Shown here: positions 18,466 through 27,955 of the stretch, piece after piece
How the letters are laid out: each line of letters begins with the position of its first letter
Position numbering within the stretch: position 1 is the first letter of the stretch
Origin: Sulfitobacter maritimus
Lineage (GTDB): Bacteria > Pseudomonadota > Alphaproteobacteria > Rhodobacterales > Rhodobacteraceae
DNA: 64,000 nt
Assembly: GCF_013346665.1 (NCBI RefSeq)
Contig: NZ_JABVBB010000038.1
Coordinates: 372,001 to 436,000 of the forward strand
Direction of reading: 5' to 3'
Notes under the pieces: model-generated
Told to the model about the DNA's origin: nothing
What the model saw: the letters and a program-made list of their open reading frames with translations, nothing else
Database searches by the model: none
Made by a program: the position numbers and the translations under genes

Positions 18466-19073
18466 CCCGCAAATTCACCGAAAAACGCATTCTTATTGCC
18501 ACGCATAATGCGGGCAAACTGGACGAAATGCGGCAACTGTTCGCGCCGTACGGAGTTACCGTTGTCGGCGCTGCTGAGATGAATCTACCCGAGCCGGAAG
18601 AAACGGAAACGACCTTTGTCGGCAATGCACGGATCAAAGCGCACGCGGCTGTCAAGGCGACCGGCCTGCCCGCTTTGGCCGATGATTCCGGCATTGAGGT
18701 CGAAGCGCTCGACAATGCGCCCGGTGTCTATACAGCCGATTGGGCCGAAGCCGAAAATGGCCGTGATTTTCTCATGGCCATGACCAAAACACGCAATCTG
18801 CTCGAAGAGAGGAACGCCCCCCACCCCCGTCGCGCCCGCTTTTGCGCGACCCTGGTGCTGGCTTGGCCAGATGGGCATGACGAGGTCTTTGCAGGTAAAG
18901 TGAACGGCACCCTCGTTTGGCCGATCCGAGGGGCGCTTGGCCATGGATATGACCCTATGTTTCAACCCGACGGGTATGAGATAACCTTTGCCGAAATGGA
19001 CGCCGAGCAGAAAAATCGCATCAGCCACCGGGCCGACGCCTTCGCAAAATTGATTGCAGGTTGTTTTGGCTGA
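18462..19073 (+). CDS. rdgB: XTP/dITP pyrophosphatase (HAM1 family)
   Basis: Removes non-canonical purine nucleotides (XTP, ITP, dITP) from the pool. The 203-residue protein has the family landmarks [41 protein letters not shown], and C-terminal GYDPMFQP and [10 protein letters not shown]. The start overlaps rph as ATGA, and its last codons overlap the hemW start. Confidence 0.96.
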   Translation: MTRKFTEKRILIATHNAGKLDEMRQLFAPYGVTVVGAAEMNLPEPEETETTFVGNARIKAHAAVKATGLPALADDSGIEVEALDNAPGVYTADWAEAENGRDFLMAMTKTRNLLEERNAPHPRRARFCATLVLAWPDGHDEVFAGKVNGTLVWPIRGALGHGYDPMFQPDGYEITFAEMDAEQKNRISHRADAFAKLIAGCFG

Positions 19074-20220
19074 AGATTGGCAACAGGGCGGCTTCGGCCT
19101 CTACATCCACTGGCCGTTCTGCGAAGCGAAATGCCCCTACTGCGATTTCAATTCGCATGTAAGCCGTAGCATTGACCAACGCGCTTGGCGCGATGCGTAT
19201 CTGGCTGAACTGCAGCGGGCTGCCGATGAAACTCCGGGCCGATTCCTCAATGCGGTCTTTTTCGGCGGCGGCACCCCCAGTCTGATGGACCCAGATGTGG
19301 TCGCCGATATCATAGCCGCGATCCGCCGACATTGGCCCACCGCAAACGATTTAGAAATCACACTGGAAGCCAACCCCGGCTCTGTCGAGGCCGGTCGTTT
19401 CGCCGCCTATCGGCAAGCCGGGGTCTCCCGCGTCTCTATGGGCATCCAAGCGCTGAACGATGCAGACTTGAAACGCCTCGGCCGCTTGCACTCAGCGCAG
19501 GAAGCTATGACGGCGTTTGAGACTGCGCGAAACGCATTTGATCGTGTTAGCTTCGATCTAATCTATGGGCGACAAGATCAAACGGTTGCAGAGTGGCAAA
19601 GCGAGCTAAAACAAGCTCTATCCCTCGCGATAGACCATATCTCACTCTATCAGTTGACCATCGAACAAGGCACCGCTTTCGGAGATCGCTACGCACGTGG
19701 AAAATTGCGCGGCCTGCCCGATGAAGACCTTGGCGCGGATATGTTCACGGCGACGCAAGACATTTGTAACGACATGGGCATGCCCGCCTATGAGGTCTCA
19801 AACCACGCGCGCGACGGTGCGCAGTCCCGGCATAATCTGATATACTGGCGCTACGGGGACTATATTGGGATCGGCCCCGGTGCGCATGGGCGATTGACGT
19901 TGCAAGACCAGAAATTGGCCACCGTCGCTTACAGTAACCCGCAGCGGTGGCTTGACGGTGTCGCAAAAGGGGATGCCGAAAAACCGCGCGTTGCGATCAG
20001 TCGGAGCGAACAAGCGACGGAGTTCCTGCTTATGGGCCTCCGCCTGAAGGAGGGTATCGACCTGAAACGCTACACCGCCCTAGCCGGGCATGAGATCAAT
20101 CCAGACGCTATAAAGCATCTGGAAAATATCGGAATGGCGACGCAGCGAGACGATAGATTATTCGTTACAGATCAAGGGGTTATGGTCTTGAACGCTGTGA
20201 TCGAAGCTTTGCTACCTTAA
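19066..20220 (+). CDS. hemW: HemW, radical-SAM haem chaperone
   Basis: A 384-residue radical SAM protein related to coproporphyrinogen dehydrogenase HemN. The [4Fe-4S] triad is C19, C23 and C26 in [11 protein letters not shown], with no extra upstream Cys. Together with the FFGGGTPSL motif this favours HemW (haem delivery to respiratory enzymes) over HemN. The start is uncertain: TTG 19066, five bases after AGG, is preferred; TTG 19054 would add four residues. Both overlap rdgB. Its stop overlaps the convergent parB stop within TTAA. Confidence 0.92.
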   Translation: MAEDWQQGGFGLYIHWPFCEAKCPYCDFNSHVSRSIDQRAWRDAYLAELQRAADETPGRFLNAVFFGGGTPSLMDPDVVADIIAAIRRHWPTANDLEITLEANPGSVEAGRFAAYRQAGVSRVSMGIQALNDADLKRLGRLHSAQEAMTAFETARNAFDRVSFDLIYGRQDQTVAEWQSELKQALSLAIDHISLYQLTIEQGTAFGDRYARGKLRGLPDEDLGADMFTATQDICNDMGMPAYEVSNHARDGAQSRHNLIYWRYGDYIGIGPGAHGRLTLQDQKLATVAYSNPQRWLDGVAKGDAEKPRVAISRSEQATEFLLMGLRLKEGIDLKRYTALAGHEINPDAIKHLENIGMATQRDDRLFVTDQGVMVLNAVIEALLP

Positions 20221-21116
20221 GCGCTTCCAAGCAAACGGCAAAGCTCGTCGAGCTCTTCAAGCGTCTTATAATGCAATGTCACCTTACCCGCTTCTTGCCC
20301 GGGCTTATGGTCAATCACGACCTTCATTCTAAGGTTAGCTGACAGATCGCCTTCAAGCGCCTGAGTATCGGCATCTTTCTCTGAGCGCGCTGAGGGGCGC
20401 TCCTTATTTACCATATTATCGCGCTCGCCAGCCTGGTCTTTCTTGACCAAAGCCTCTGTCGCCCGCACGGACAGACCCCCTTTAACCACCTGCTGTGCAA
20501 GTTTCATCGGATCTTTCGCCGGGATCAATGCCCGCGCGTGGCCAGCGCTTAATTCATTCTGTCGCACCATTTCTTGCACGGGTTCGGGCAGGTTCAAAAG
20601 ACGAAGCAAATTTGCGATATGGCTCCGGCTTTTGCCAAGAGCTTCGGCCATCTTCTCTTGGGTATGGCCAAACTTATCCATCAACTGACGATAGCCCGCA
20701 GCTTCTTCGACCGAGTTCAAATCCGCGCGTTGGATGTTTTCGATGATTGCGACTTCAAGAACTTCGACGTCGGTGAATTCTCGAACGATAACCGGAAGAC
20801 TGTGAACTTTCGCAATCTGCGACGCCCGCCAACGTCTTTCGCCCGCGACGATTTCGAACATCCCGCCGTCCATAGCGCGAACGATAAGCGGCTGAATGAC
20901 GCCTTTCTCGCGGATCGACGCAGCGAGGTCATCTAGATTCTCTTGCTCGAACCGCTTCCGCGGCTGATCGGGATTGGGCTTGATCCGCTCTATGGGAACG
21001 AACTGCTCTGCCGCCGCTGCGCCTTTCGCTGCAACGGTCTCTGTCTCTGCTACATCAGCCATCAGTGCCGACAACCCCCGGCCGAGACCGCGTTTACGCT
21101 CATGTTTATCTGCCAT
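20217..21116 (-). CDS. parB: Chromosome partitioning protein ParB
   Basis: Binds parS, spreads on flanking DNA as a CTP-dependent clamp and works with ParA to segregate origins. The 299-residue protein has the N-terminal CTP-binding domain (PNPDQPRKRFEQ, GVIQPLIVR, GERRWRAS, ENIQRADLN), the HTH region (GHTQEKMAEALGKSRSHIANLLRLL) and a C-terminal dimer domain. The start is ATG 21116, behind AAGGTGG, ten bases after parA. Two perfect parS sites lie 1.4 and 3.3 kb upstream in the same operon. Confidence 0.97.
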   Translation of the reverse strand: MADKHERKRGLGRGLSALMADVAETETVAAKGAAAAEQFVPIERIKPNPDQPRKRFEQENLDDLAASIREKGVIQPLIVRAMDGGMFEIVAGERRWRASQIAKVHSLPVIVREFTDVEVLEVAIIENIQRADLNSVEEAAGYRQLMDKFGHTQEKMAEALGKSRSHIANLLRLLNLPEPVQEMVRQNELSAGHARALIPAKDPMKLAQQVVKGGLSVRATEALVKKDQAGERDNMVNKERPSARSEKDADTQALEGDLSANLRMKVVIDHKPGQEAGKVTLHYKTLEELDELCRLLGSA

Positions 21117-21125
21117 TCTGCCACC

Positions 21126-21935
21126 TTATTCGCCATTGTTTTTTATCAGTTCCGCCGCCAAATCGCGGTAGGCTTGTGCACCCTTAGAGGATGAGTCATA
21201 GCTCAGCACAGGAACCGCAAAACTTGGAGCCTCGCTCACTCTCACATTTCTTGGAATTACGGTCTTAAAGACGAGTTCCCCCAAATTGCTCCGCGCGTCG
21301 CTCTCAACCTGTTGCGACAGATTATTGCGCCGATCGTACATCGTAAGAAGCACACCTTCTATCCGAAGATCCTTGTTGCCGGACTGTCGTACTTCTCTGA
21401 TCGTCAACATAAGTTGTGAAAGCCCTTCGAGCGCGAAAAACTCACTCTGCAACGGCACGAGGACAGACTGGGCTGCGATCATTGCGTTAACCGTTAAGAG
21501 GTTTAGCGACGGCGGGCAATCGATCAGAATATAATCAAGGTCAAAAGCATCCATCTGCGTCTGTCGAAGCGCGTCATGAAGCAAAAAACTCCGCTTCTCG
21601 TTAGAGAACAACTCAATATCGGCCGAACTCAAATCTACTGTGGCGGGAACAATTAATAGCCCCTCAGTACTAGTGGTTTGCACGACATCGTCTAATGCAA
21701 CATCATCCAGTAAGAGGTCATATGTCGTGTATTGCCTGTCATCGACCTCAACGCCAAGTCCAGTAGACGCGTTGCCTTGCGGATCAAGGTCAACCACGAG
21801 AACCCGCTTATCCTGCTCTGCTAAGCCGGCTGCCAGGTTGATCGTCGTGGTCGTCTTTCCCACACCCCCCTTCTGATTGGCGATAGCAATGATTTTTGGC
21901 GCCTTTGGTCGCGATAAATCAGGCACGAATGACAT
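21126..21935 (-). CDS. parA: Chromosome partitioning ATPase ParA
   Basis: Deviant Walker ATPase that moves ParB-parS complexes along the nucleoid. The 269-residue protein has the deviant Walker A KGGVGKTTTTINLAAGLA, then VDLDPQGNASTGLG and ILIDCPPSLNLLTVNAM. The start is ATG 21935, inside the end of rsmG (17-base overlap). It belongs to the leftward run rho-mnmE-mnmG-rsmG-parA-parB. This stretch looks visibly less GC-rich than most of the window. Confidence 0.97.
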   Translation of the reverse strand: MSFVPDLSRPKAPKIIAIANQKGGVGKTTTTINLAAGLAEQDKRVLVVDLDPQGNASTGLGVEVDDRQYTTYDLLLDDVALDDVVQTTSTEGLLIVPATVDLSSADIELFSNEKRSFLLHDALRQTQMDAFDLDYILIDCPPSLNLLTVNAMIAAQSVLVPLQSEFFALEGLSQLMLTIREVRQSGNKDLRIEGVLLTMYDRRNNLSQQVESDARSNLGELVFKTVIPRNVRVSEAPSFAVPVLSYDSSSKGAQAYRDLAAELIKNNGE

Positions 21936-22521
21936 CCTTAATCATCAAAACGGAAGCTTCTGGGTTCGTCTTACTTGGTATTGTATTCAGCGTATAATCC
22001 CACGTTTTGCGTGCTATCTCATCTTCGGTTTTCCAGCTACCGCCCTTTGGGAACAATGCCGTGCCTTTTGGGTGTAGATGACGCTCCGCAAATTCAAGGA
22101 GCTGACTGAGATTGCTCAATGCTCGGGCGGATAGAACGTCAGCGTGCTGAGGCTCCAGATTCTCAATTCGATCATTTAGTACACACCCTTCGATCTCTAA
22201 CTCTCGTAATACAGTATTGAGGAAGGCGCATTTTCTCTGATCGCTCTCGACCAATGCAACGCGGAACCGCTTCTTTTCCATGTTCATAATTGCGACAACT
22301 ATCCCGGGGAAGCCCCCACCGCTGCCGATGTCGAGCCAATACCCCCTAGCATTAACAAGATGGAATACCTGTGCAGAATCAGCGATATGACGGTCCCATA
22401 GGTGTTCCAAGCTTGATTTGGATACCAAATTGATCTTGGGATTCCATTTCCGGACTAGTGCGGCATAGGCTTCCAACCGGTCCATTGTTTCACGTGAAAC
22501 ATCCGATAGGTCCATAGTCAT
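21919..22521 (-). CDS. rsmG: 16S rRNA (guanine527-N7)-methyltransferase RsmG
   Basis: Methylates G527 of 16S rRNA. The 200-residue SAM-dependent enzyme (GidB) has the motif [15 protein letters not shown] near residue 67 and [16 protein letters not shown]. Its start overlaps the mnmG stop as ATGA. Codons for VSRET near the N-terminus contain a perfect parS palindrome (22486-22501), so the protein and the centromere site share sequence, a common alphaproteobacterial arrangement. Confidence 0.96.
   Translation of the reverse strand: MTMDLSDVSRETMDRLEAYAALVRKWNPKINLVSKSSLEHLWDRHIADSAQVFHLVNARGYWLDIGSGGGFPGIVVAIMNMEKKRFRVALVESDQRKCAFLNTVLRELEIEGCVLNDRIENLEPQHADVLSARALSNLSQLLEFAERHLHPKGTALFPKGGSWKTEDEIARKTWDYTLNTIPSKTNPEASVLMIKDVIRA
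22486..22501. other. parS centromere site 1 (within rsmG)
   Basis: The 16-base palindrome TGTTTCACGTGAAACA matches the universal ParB-binding consensus exactly. It lies in codons 7-12 of rsmG, 1.4 kb upstream of parB and about 5.1 kb from the predicted oriC. Confidence 0.93.
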
Positions 22522-24374
22522 GCGCTTTTCTTTCCCCGACGAAGCCAGGCAAGGATTAGGGTCAGGGCGGCTGGTGTCATCCCTTCAACACGCGCCGCAT
22601 TAGCGATCGAGTTCGGCTGAGCCTTCTGCAACTTTAGCTTCAATTCGTTTGAAAGCCCGGAAAGAGTGGCGTAATCGAAATCTGTCGGGATTTTGATGGC
22701 CTCGTCGTGTTGAAGGGCGAGAATGTCTTTCTTTTGTCGTTCGATATAGGTCGCATAGAGAGCATCCCTCTCGATCTGTTCCTGTATCTCTGTCGAGAAT
22801 TCGGCCAGATCAGACCTAAGCGCTATAAGCTGATGAAACTTCACATTCGGAAAGGACAATACCTGAAATGCATTCCGTTTCGATCCATCTTGATTAACCT
22901 CGATACCAGCATCACGAAGTTGTGACGGGGTATAAGTGGTCTCAGACAACCTCTTTCGCACGTCTTTAAGAGCTTCCGATTTAACTTCAAAAAGGTGCCG
23001 GCGGGTGTCGGAGCAACATCCCAGGCGAATGGCCCACGGCGTCAGGCGTTGATCAGCGTTGTCTGCACGAAGAGATAACCGGAATTCTGCGCGGGAGGTA
23101 AACATGCGATAGGGCTCCGTCACCCCGCGCGTGGTTAGGTCATCAATCATGACGCCAATGTAGCTATCCGACCGGCGGAATAAAACTGGTTCCGCCCCTT
23201 GACTACTAAGCGCCGCATTCAGTCCAGCCACGAGCCCCTGAGCCGCAGCTTCTTCATAGCCGGTAGTTCCGTTGATCTGGCCCGCCAAATACAAGTCATC
23301 GACATTCTTTACGGCCAAGGTAGCATCCAACGCGCGCGGGTCGATATAATCATACTCAATGGCGTAGCCGGGCTGAAGGATTACAGCATTTTCCAATCCC
23401 CGCATCGTGCGGACATATTTTTCCTGAACATCCTCAGGCAAAGATGTCGAAATGCCATTCGGATAAACAGTGAAATCATCAACGCCTTCGGGTTCAAGGA
23501 AAACCTGATGAGACTCTTTCTCCGCGAAACGCACGACTTTGTCTTCGATTGACGGACAATACCGAGGCCCCACACCATCAATATGGCCGCCGTACATAGC
23601 AGACCGCTCCAGGTTTTCTCGAATGATTGCGTGGGTTTTTGTATTCGTGTGCGTGATTCCGCAGGAGACTTGCTTCGCAGACGTTCCGTTAGACAGGAAT
23701 GAGAACAAGACCGGCTCATCGTCGCCTGGTTGCGCGTCTAAAATGTCCCAATTTATCGTGCGACCGTCTAGCCGCGGAGGCGTTCCAGTTTTTAGTCGCC
23801 CCATGGGGAGGTTAAAGGAATCGACGCGTTCGGCCAAGCGGACTGAAGCCTTATCCCCCATCCGCCCACCAGAGCGCGATACGTCACCAATGTGAATGAC
23901 GCCGCGGAGAAATGTACCTGTCGTAAGAACAACGCTTTTTGAAGATAGTTCGCTGCCATCAGCAAATTGTACGCCGCATACCGCGGTGCCGTCCATACGG
24001 AAATCAACAACCTCTCCTTCCACTATGGTGAGGTTTTCGGTGTTTTCAATTTCTTCCAGCATTGTCTGCTGATAGATTTTCCTATCCGCTTGCGCGCGTG
24101 GCCCTTGAACGGCAGGTCCCTTACGGCGGTTAAGAAGGCGGAACTGTATACCGGCTCTGTCCGCTACACGCCCCATAAGGCCATCCATTGCATCGATCTC
24201 TCGAACGAGATGACCCTTTCCCAAACCGCCGATAGCGGGGTTACACGACATGACGCCGATTCCGCTGCGGGACATGGTAACCAATGCAGTGTTCGCGCCA
24301 AGCCGCGCCGCAGCGTGTGCAGCCTCGGTTCCCGCATGACCTCCGCCAATAACGATGACATCAAAATGTTTCAC
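22518..24374 (-). CDS. mnmG: tRNA uridine-34 carboxymethylaminomethyl synthesis enzyme MnmG
   Basis: FAD enzyme that, with MnmE, makes (c)mnm5U at the wobble position. The 618-residue protein has [16 protein letters not shown] at its N-terminus and [18 protein letters not shown] and C-terminal tRNA/MnmE-binding regions; length is normal. The best start is GTG 24374 (VKHFDV), eight bases after GGAG. GTG 24383 is too close to that ribosome site. A parS palindrome (24367-24382) covers the chosen start codon. It lies just downstream of mnmE and overlaps rsmG. Confidence 0.95.
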   Translation of the reverse strand: MKHFDVIVIGGGHAGTEAAHAAARLGANTALVTMSRSGIGVMSCNPAIGGLGKGHLVREIDAMDGLMGRVADRAGIQFRLLNRRKGPAVQGPRAQADRKIYQQTMLEEIENTENLTIVEGEVVDFRMDGTAVCGVQFADGSELSSKSVVLTTGTFLRGVIHIGDVSRSGGRMGDKASVRLAERVDSFNLPMGRLKTGTPPRLDGRTINWDILDAQPGDDEPVLFSFLSNGTSAKQVSCGITHTNTKTHAIIRENLERSAMYGGHIDGVGPRYCPSIEDKVVRFAEKESHQVFLEPEGVDDFTVYPNGISTSLPEDVQEKYVRTMRGLENAVILQPGYAIEYDYIDPRALDATLAVKNVDDLYLAGQINGTTGYEEAAAQGLVAGLNAALSSQGAEPVLFRRSDSYIGVMIDDLTTRGVTEPYRMFTSRAEFRLSLRADNADQRLTPWAIRLGCCSDTRRHLFEVKSEALKDVRKRLSETTYTPSQLRDAGIEVNQDGSKRNAFQVLSFPNVKFHQLIALRSDLAEFSTEIQEQIERDALYATYIERQKKDILALQHDEAIKIPTDFDYATLSGLSNELKLKLQKAQPNSIANAARVEGMTPAALTLILAWLRRGKKSA

Positions 24375-24382
24375 GTGAAACA
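24367..24382. other. parS centromere site 2 (over the mnmG start codon)
   Basis: A second exact TGTTTCACGTGAAACA, 1.88 kb from the first. It sits in the mnmE-mnmG junction, between the GGAG ribosome site and the first mnmG codons, and includes the GTG start. Confidence 0.93.
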
Positions 24383-24387
24383 CTCCA

Positions 24388-25671
24388 TTATTTACCGACG
24401 CAAAAACTGCTAAAGATTTCATCCAGCAGGTTCTCAACGCCAATCAGCCCTACCAACGATTCAAGGCTACGAACCGCATAGCGGAGCTCTTCCGCGGCCA
24501 AATCATAGGACTCTGGCCCTTGAGTGAGAATAACATCAACTTCGGCTAAGGACGAGGCAGCTTTTTCCAGAGCGACACGATGCCGCTCATGGGTTGCAAG
24601 GCCGATGTTTGAACTGCGAGTGGACAGGGTCTCCTGGACCTTAGCGATCAACGCGTCGATCCCCTCGCCGGTTTTACCAGACACGCTATCTAGCCGTTTT
24701 ATAAGGTCCGCTTTTGGGCGCACAAAAATATCGCCGGACTGCATTTTAACGCCGAGTTCTTCATTTGGCTCTGTCAGAAATACTCTCAGATCAGCAAATT
24801 CTGCACGTTCACGTGCGCGATTGATCCCGATCGATTCGACTTGATCATCGCTTTCCCTGAGGCCAGCCGTATCTAGTAACGTTACGGGCAGGCCGTTCAA
24901 GTCCATCCGCACTTCGATCACATCGCGGGTCGTTCCGGCGATCTCGGACGTAATGGCGGCCTCACGGCCAGCGATCGCGTTTAACAGCGTAGATTTCCCC
25001 GCGTTGGGCGCGCCGACGATCGCAACCTCAAAACCATGGCGGATACGTTCCGCGACATGAGTACCAGCGATTTCTGCCTTCAAATCTTTATTGACGTCGC
25101 TGAGCAGGGATGCCACCTCTGGCGTCACATCGACCGGCACCTCTTCGTCTGCGAAGTCAATCGTCGCTTCTAAAAGTGCTGCGGCGCGGATCAGATTCGC
25201 GCGCCAGGCCTCAACCCGCTTACCGAGATGGCCCGATAAGACCCGAACAGCTTGCTTTCGCTGCGCCTCGGTTTCGGCCTCAATAAGATCGGCGAGACCT
25301 TCGACCTGAGCAAGGTCAAGTTTCCCATTCTCTAGCGCACGTCTAGTGAATTCGCCAGCTTCGGCCGCACGGGTTTCATCAAACGTCGATAGCAAAGACA
25401 ACATCGCACGAACGACGGCAATCGAGCCATGAAGATGCAGTTCAATAACGTCTTCGCCCGTAAAGGAATTTGGACCGACGAAACTCAGCACCAACGCTTG
25501 GTCAATTACCTCGCCGTCGGCGCTATACAAGTTGCGCAGAACTGTATCGCTCCGGTCAACGGGTTTACCGGTGATCTCTTGAGCGATTGCAAAGGCACGC
25601 GGGCCAGAGATGCGGATGACCGCCACCCCTGCCCGGCCCGGCGCGGACGCTTGGGCGAATATCGTATCCAT
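24388..25671 (-). CDS. mnmE: tRNA modification GTPase MnmE
   Basis: Partner of MnmG in wobble-uridine modification. The 427-residue protein has the N-terminal folate-binding domain, then G1 [15 protein letters not shown]2 IAGTTRD, G3 DTAGLRES and the C-terminal FCVGK tail that matches the family CxGK motif. The start is ATG 25671, 32 bases after rho. A small GTTATT/AATAAC repeat in that gap is too weak to count as a terminator. Confidence 0.96.
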   Translation of the reverse strand: MDTIFAQASAPGRAGVAVIRISGPRAFAIAQEITGKPVDRSDTVLRNLYSADGEVIDQALVLSFVGPNSFTGEDVIELHLHGSIAVVRAMLSLLSTFDETRAAEAGEFTRRALENGKLDLAQVEGLADLIEAETEAQRKQAVRVLSGHLGKRVEAWRANLIRAAALLEATIDFADEEVPVDVTPEVASLLSDVNKDLKAEIAGTHVAERIRHGFEVAIVGAPNAGKSTLLNAIAGREAAITSEIAGTTRDVIEVRMDLNGLPVTLLDTAGLRESDDQVESIGINRARERAEFADLRVFLTEPNEELGVKMQSGDIFVRPKADLIKRLDSVSGKTGEGIDALIAKVQETLSTRSSNIGLATHERHRVALEKAASSLAEVDVILTQGPESYDLAAEELRYAVRSLESLVGLIGVENLLDEIFSSFCVGK

Positions 25672-25703
25672 AATTCACTAACCTATTGTTATTGCTAAAT
25701 AAC

Positions 25704-26975
25704 TCAGGTGTTCATGGAGTCGAAGAAATCCGAATTCGACTTAGTTTGCTTCAGTTTTCCAAGCAGGAATTCAATAGCATCCGTCGTTCCCATCGGGTTG
25801 AGAATACGGCGCAGAACGAAGGTTTTCTGAAGATCGACCTTATCGACCAACAGGTCTTCTTTTCGCGTGCCGGATTTGAGGATGTCGATGGCGGGGAAGA
25901 CGCGCTTGTCCGCGATCTTGCGATCTAGCACAATTTCTGAGTTACCGGTGCCTTTGAACTCTTCAAAGATTACCTCGTCCATCCGGCTGCCGGTGTCGAT
26001 CAACGCGGTGGCGATAATGGTAAGCGAGCCGCCCTCTTCGATGTTTCGCGCAGCACCAAAGAAACGCTTCGGACGTTGCAGCGCGTTGGCATCAACACCA
26101 CCCGTAAGAACTTTACCGGAGGACGGAACCACGGTGTTAAACGCCCGCCCCAAACGCGTGATCGAATCGAGCAGGATCACAACGTCGCGCTTATGTTCGA
26201 CCAAGCGCTTCGCCTTCTCGATCACCATCTCGGAAACGGCCACGTGGCGGGTTGCTGGTTCGTCAAAGGTAGAAGAGACGACCTCCCCCTTCACCGAACG
26301 TTGCATGTCGGTAACCTCTTCAGGACGTTCATCAATAAGCAACACGATCAGATAGCATTCGGGATGGTTCTTTTCGATGCTATTGGCGATGTTTTGAAGC
26401 AGAACGGTCTTACCGGTGCGCGGCGGCGCGACAATCAGCGAACGCTGACCCTTACCAATGGGCGAGACCAGATCGATAATGCGGGCGGAGCGGTCTTTGA
26501 TCGTCGGGTCGTCGACCTCCATCGTCAGACGCTCATCCGGGTAAAGCGGCGTGAGGTTTTCAAAGGCAACTTTGTGGCGGGCCTTCTCAGGTGCCTCAAA
26601 GTTGATCTTGGTAACTTCAGTCAGCGCAAAGTAGCGTTCCGTATCATCAGGCGCTTTTATCAACCCTTCGATGGTGTCCCCGGTGCGCAGCGACCATTTC
26701 CGGATCATATCGGGCGAGACATAGATGTCATCGGGGCCCGGCAGATAGTTCGCTTCGGGCGAGCGGAGGAAGCCGAACCCGTCCTGCAACACTTCTAGCA
26801 CACCGTCGCCGGAAATCTCCCAACCGTCATCCGCCCGTTCGCGGAGAATCTGGAACATCATCTCGCCCTTACGCATGGTCGAGGCGTTTTCGATCTCCAA
26901 CTCTTCGGCCATGGCGAGCAGATTTTTCGGTGTCTGCGCCTTGAGATCAGCGAGGTTCAGCGTTTCGGTTGTCAT
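25704..26975 (-). CDS. rho: Transcription termination factor Rho
   Basis: Hexameric RNA helicase that ends transcription at Rho-dependent sites. The 423-residue protein has the N-terminal RNA-binding domain ([21 protein letters not shown] cold-shock fold) and the ATPase core with [28 protein letters not shown] and the R/Q-loop [20 protein letters not shown]. The start is ATG 26975. A good promoter leaves a leader of about 90 bases, a normal place for Rho autoregulation. Confidence 0.97.
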   Translation of the reverse strand: MTTETLNLADLKAQTPKNLLAMAEELEIENASTMRKGEMMFQILRERADDGWEISGDGVLEVLQDGFGFLRSPEANYLPGPDDIYVSPDMIRKWSLRTGDTIEGLIKAPDDTERYFALTEVTKINFEAPEKARHKVAFENLTPLYPDERLTMEVDDPTIKDRSARIIDLVSPIGKGQRSLIVAPPRTGKTVLLQNIANSIEKNHPECYLIVLLIDERPEEVTDMQRSVKGEVVSSTFDEPATRHVAVSEMVIEKAKRLVEHKRDVVILLDSITRLGRAFNTVVPSSGKVLTGGVDANALQRPKRFFGAARNIEEGGSLTIIATALIDTGSRMDEVIFEEFKGTGNSEIVLDRKIADKRVFPAIDILKSGTRKEDLLVDKVDLQKTFVLRRILNPMGTTDAIEFLLGKLKQTKSNSDFFDSMNT

Positions 26976-27064
26976 GGAGCATCCTGTTCAGCCGCAGCAG
27001 AAGCGGGCTGGTCGACTATTTGAATGTGGCAGGCAGATACCGCCCCGGACGGGACAGTGGCGCA

Positions 27065-27093
27065 GATATAGGCAACGCGGCTGAGCGAGTCAA
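27065..27093 (-). promoter_or_regulatory. Probable sigma-70 promoter of rho
   Basis: Leftward TTGACT (27093-27088) and TATATC (27070-27065) with a 17-base spacer. The -35 starts inside the hemJ-rho gap, giving an untranslated leader of roughly 85-90 bases before rho. Confidence 0.55.
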
Positions 27094-27098
27094 TCAGC

Positions 27099-27548
27099 TT
27101 AGAATTTCACCACGACTGAGAAGACGATCACGATCATCAAAAGCGTCGGCACCTCGTTCAAAAGGCGAAACTGGCGACCTGTCACCGTGCTCTCGCCGCT
27201 TTCGACCGATTTTACCTGTTTTTTAAGCCAAATATGGAAAACCGTCATGGCGATCACGCTGGCCCCTTTGGTCCAAGGCCAGATCATCGTCCAGTCCACG
27301 ATTCCGGGCGTCAGAACGAGCGCGAGGCCAAACACCCAGGTCGCCATCATCGCGGGCCGCATGATGAACTGAGCGAGCTTATATTCCATCATCGAAAAAG
27401 TGTCATGCATCGGGCCGCTGGTACCAGCCTGCTCCACATGATGCACGAAGAGCCGCGGCAGATAGAAGAGCGCGGCCATCCAACTGATGACGGACACGAT
27501 ATGGAGCGCTTTGATCCATGGGTAAGCATAGCTGAGAAGGTCAAACAT
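27099..27548 (-). CDS. hemJ: Protoporphyrinogen IX oxidase HemJ
   Basis: Membrane enzyme of late haem synthesis (UPF0093 family). The 149-residue protein is mostly four hydrophobic helices, with the conserved His in KALHIVSVISWMAALFYLPRLFVHH and a C-terminal LLNEVPTLLMIVIV helix. It is the first leftward gene next to the predicted oriC. HemJ is the usual enzyme in Rhodobacterales, which lack HemG. Confidence 0.92.
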   Translation of the reverse strand: MFDLLSYAYPWIKALHIVSVISWMAALFYLPRLFVHHVEQAGTSGPMHDTFSMMEYKLAQFIMRPAMMATWVFGLALVLTPGIVDWTMIWPWTKGASVIAMTVFHIWLKKQVKSVESGESTVTGRQFRLLNEVPTLLMIVIVFSVVVKF

Positions 27549-27954
27549 GGGGAAGGCTCCGGTGTGCGTGCTTCTTTCTTAATAAATAAGAAAAGAGAAA
27601 AGATGTAGTTGATTGTAGGGCGCCAGATTCCTGTGGATTAATGATTTATACCGCCGCTTATCAACAGGTGAACAAACTTCCCGACGCCCTGTGGAAAAAA
27701 CGGCTTCGATTCGCTAATATTCAATTTTCTCAATATCTTGCCAGCGTATTTTCCGGGGGACAAAATGTATCAAAGCGGGGATAACCAGTGAAGTGCGGTG
27801 GTTATACGCACAAGCGGCTTATCCCTATCCATGGGGGTGGGAATCGGCGACAAAACTCGCGACTCGGGGCGAGATTTGCGGCCTTGTGCTGTCAACGTTT
27901 ATCTCGCAGAACAAACCCTCAGGATTTGCGCCAGTTCACCACAGGGTTATCCAC
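27549..27954. other. oriC: Predicted chromosomal replication origin (oriC)
   Basis: A 406-base gene-free stretch between divergent hemJ and maf. DnaA boxes: TTATCCACA exact (27947-27955), and three one-mismatch boxes, TAATCCACA (27632-27640, minus), TTATCAACA (27658-27666) and TTTTCCACA (27690-27698, minus). Two-mismatch boxes lie at 27777-27785, 27802-27810 and 27819-27827. Two AT-rich tracts (27570-27615 and 27705-27740) could be the unwinding element. Four GANTC (CcrM) sites lie at 27626, 27708, 27841 and 27861. The flanking genes diverge from it, parS sites and parAB lie nearby, and this hemJ/maf neighbourhood is where alphaproteobacterial origins are expected. dnaA is not in the window. 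Confidence 0.85.
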
Positions 27955-27955
27955 A
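27947..27955 (+). promoter_or_regulatory. Consensus DnaA box touching the maf start codon
   Basis: The only exact TTATCCACA in the origin region. Its last base is the A of the maf ATG, so DnaA bound here would cover the translation start region and any promoter just upstream. Confidence 0.7.
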
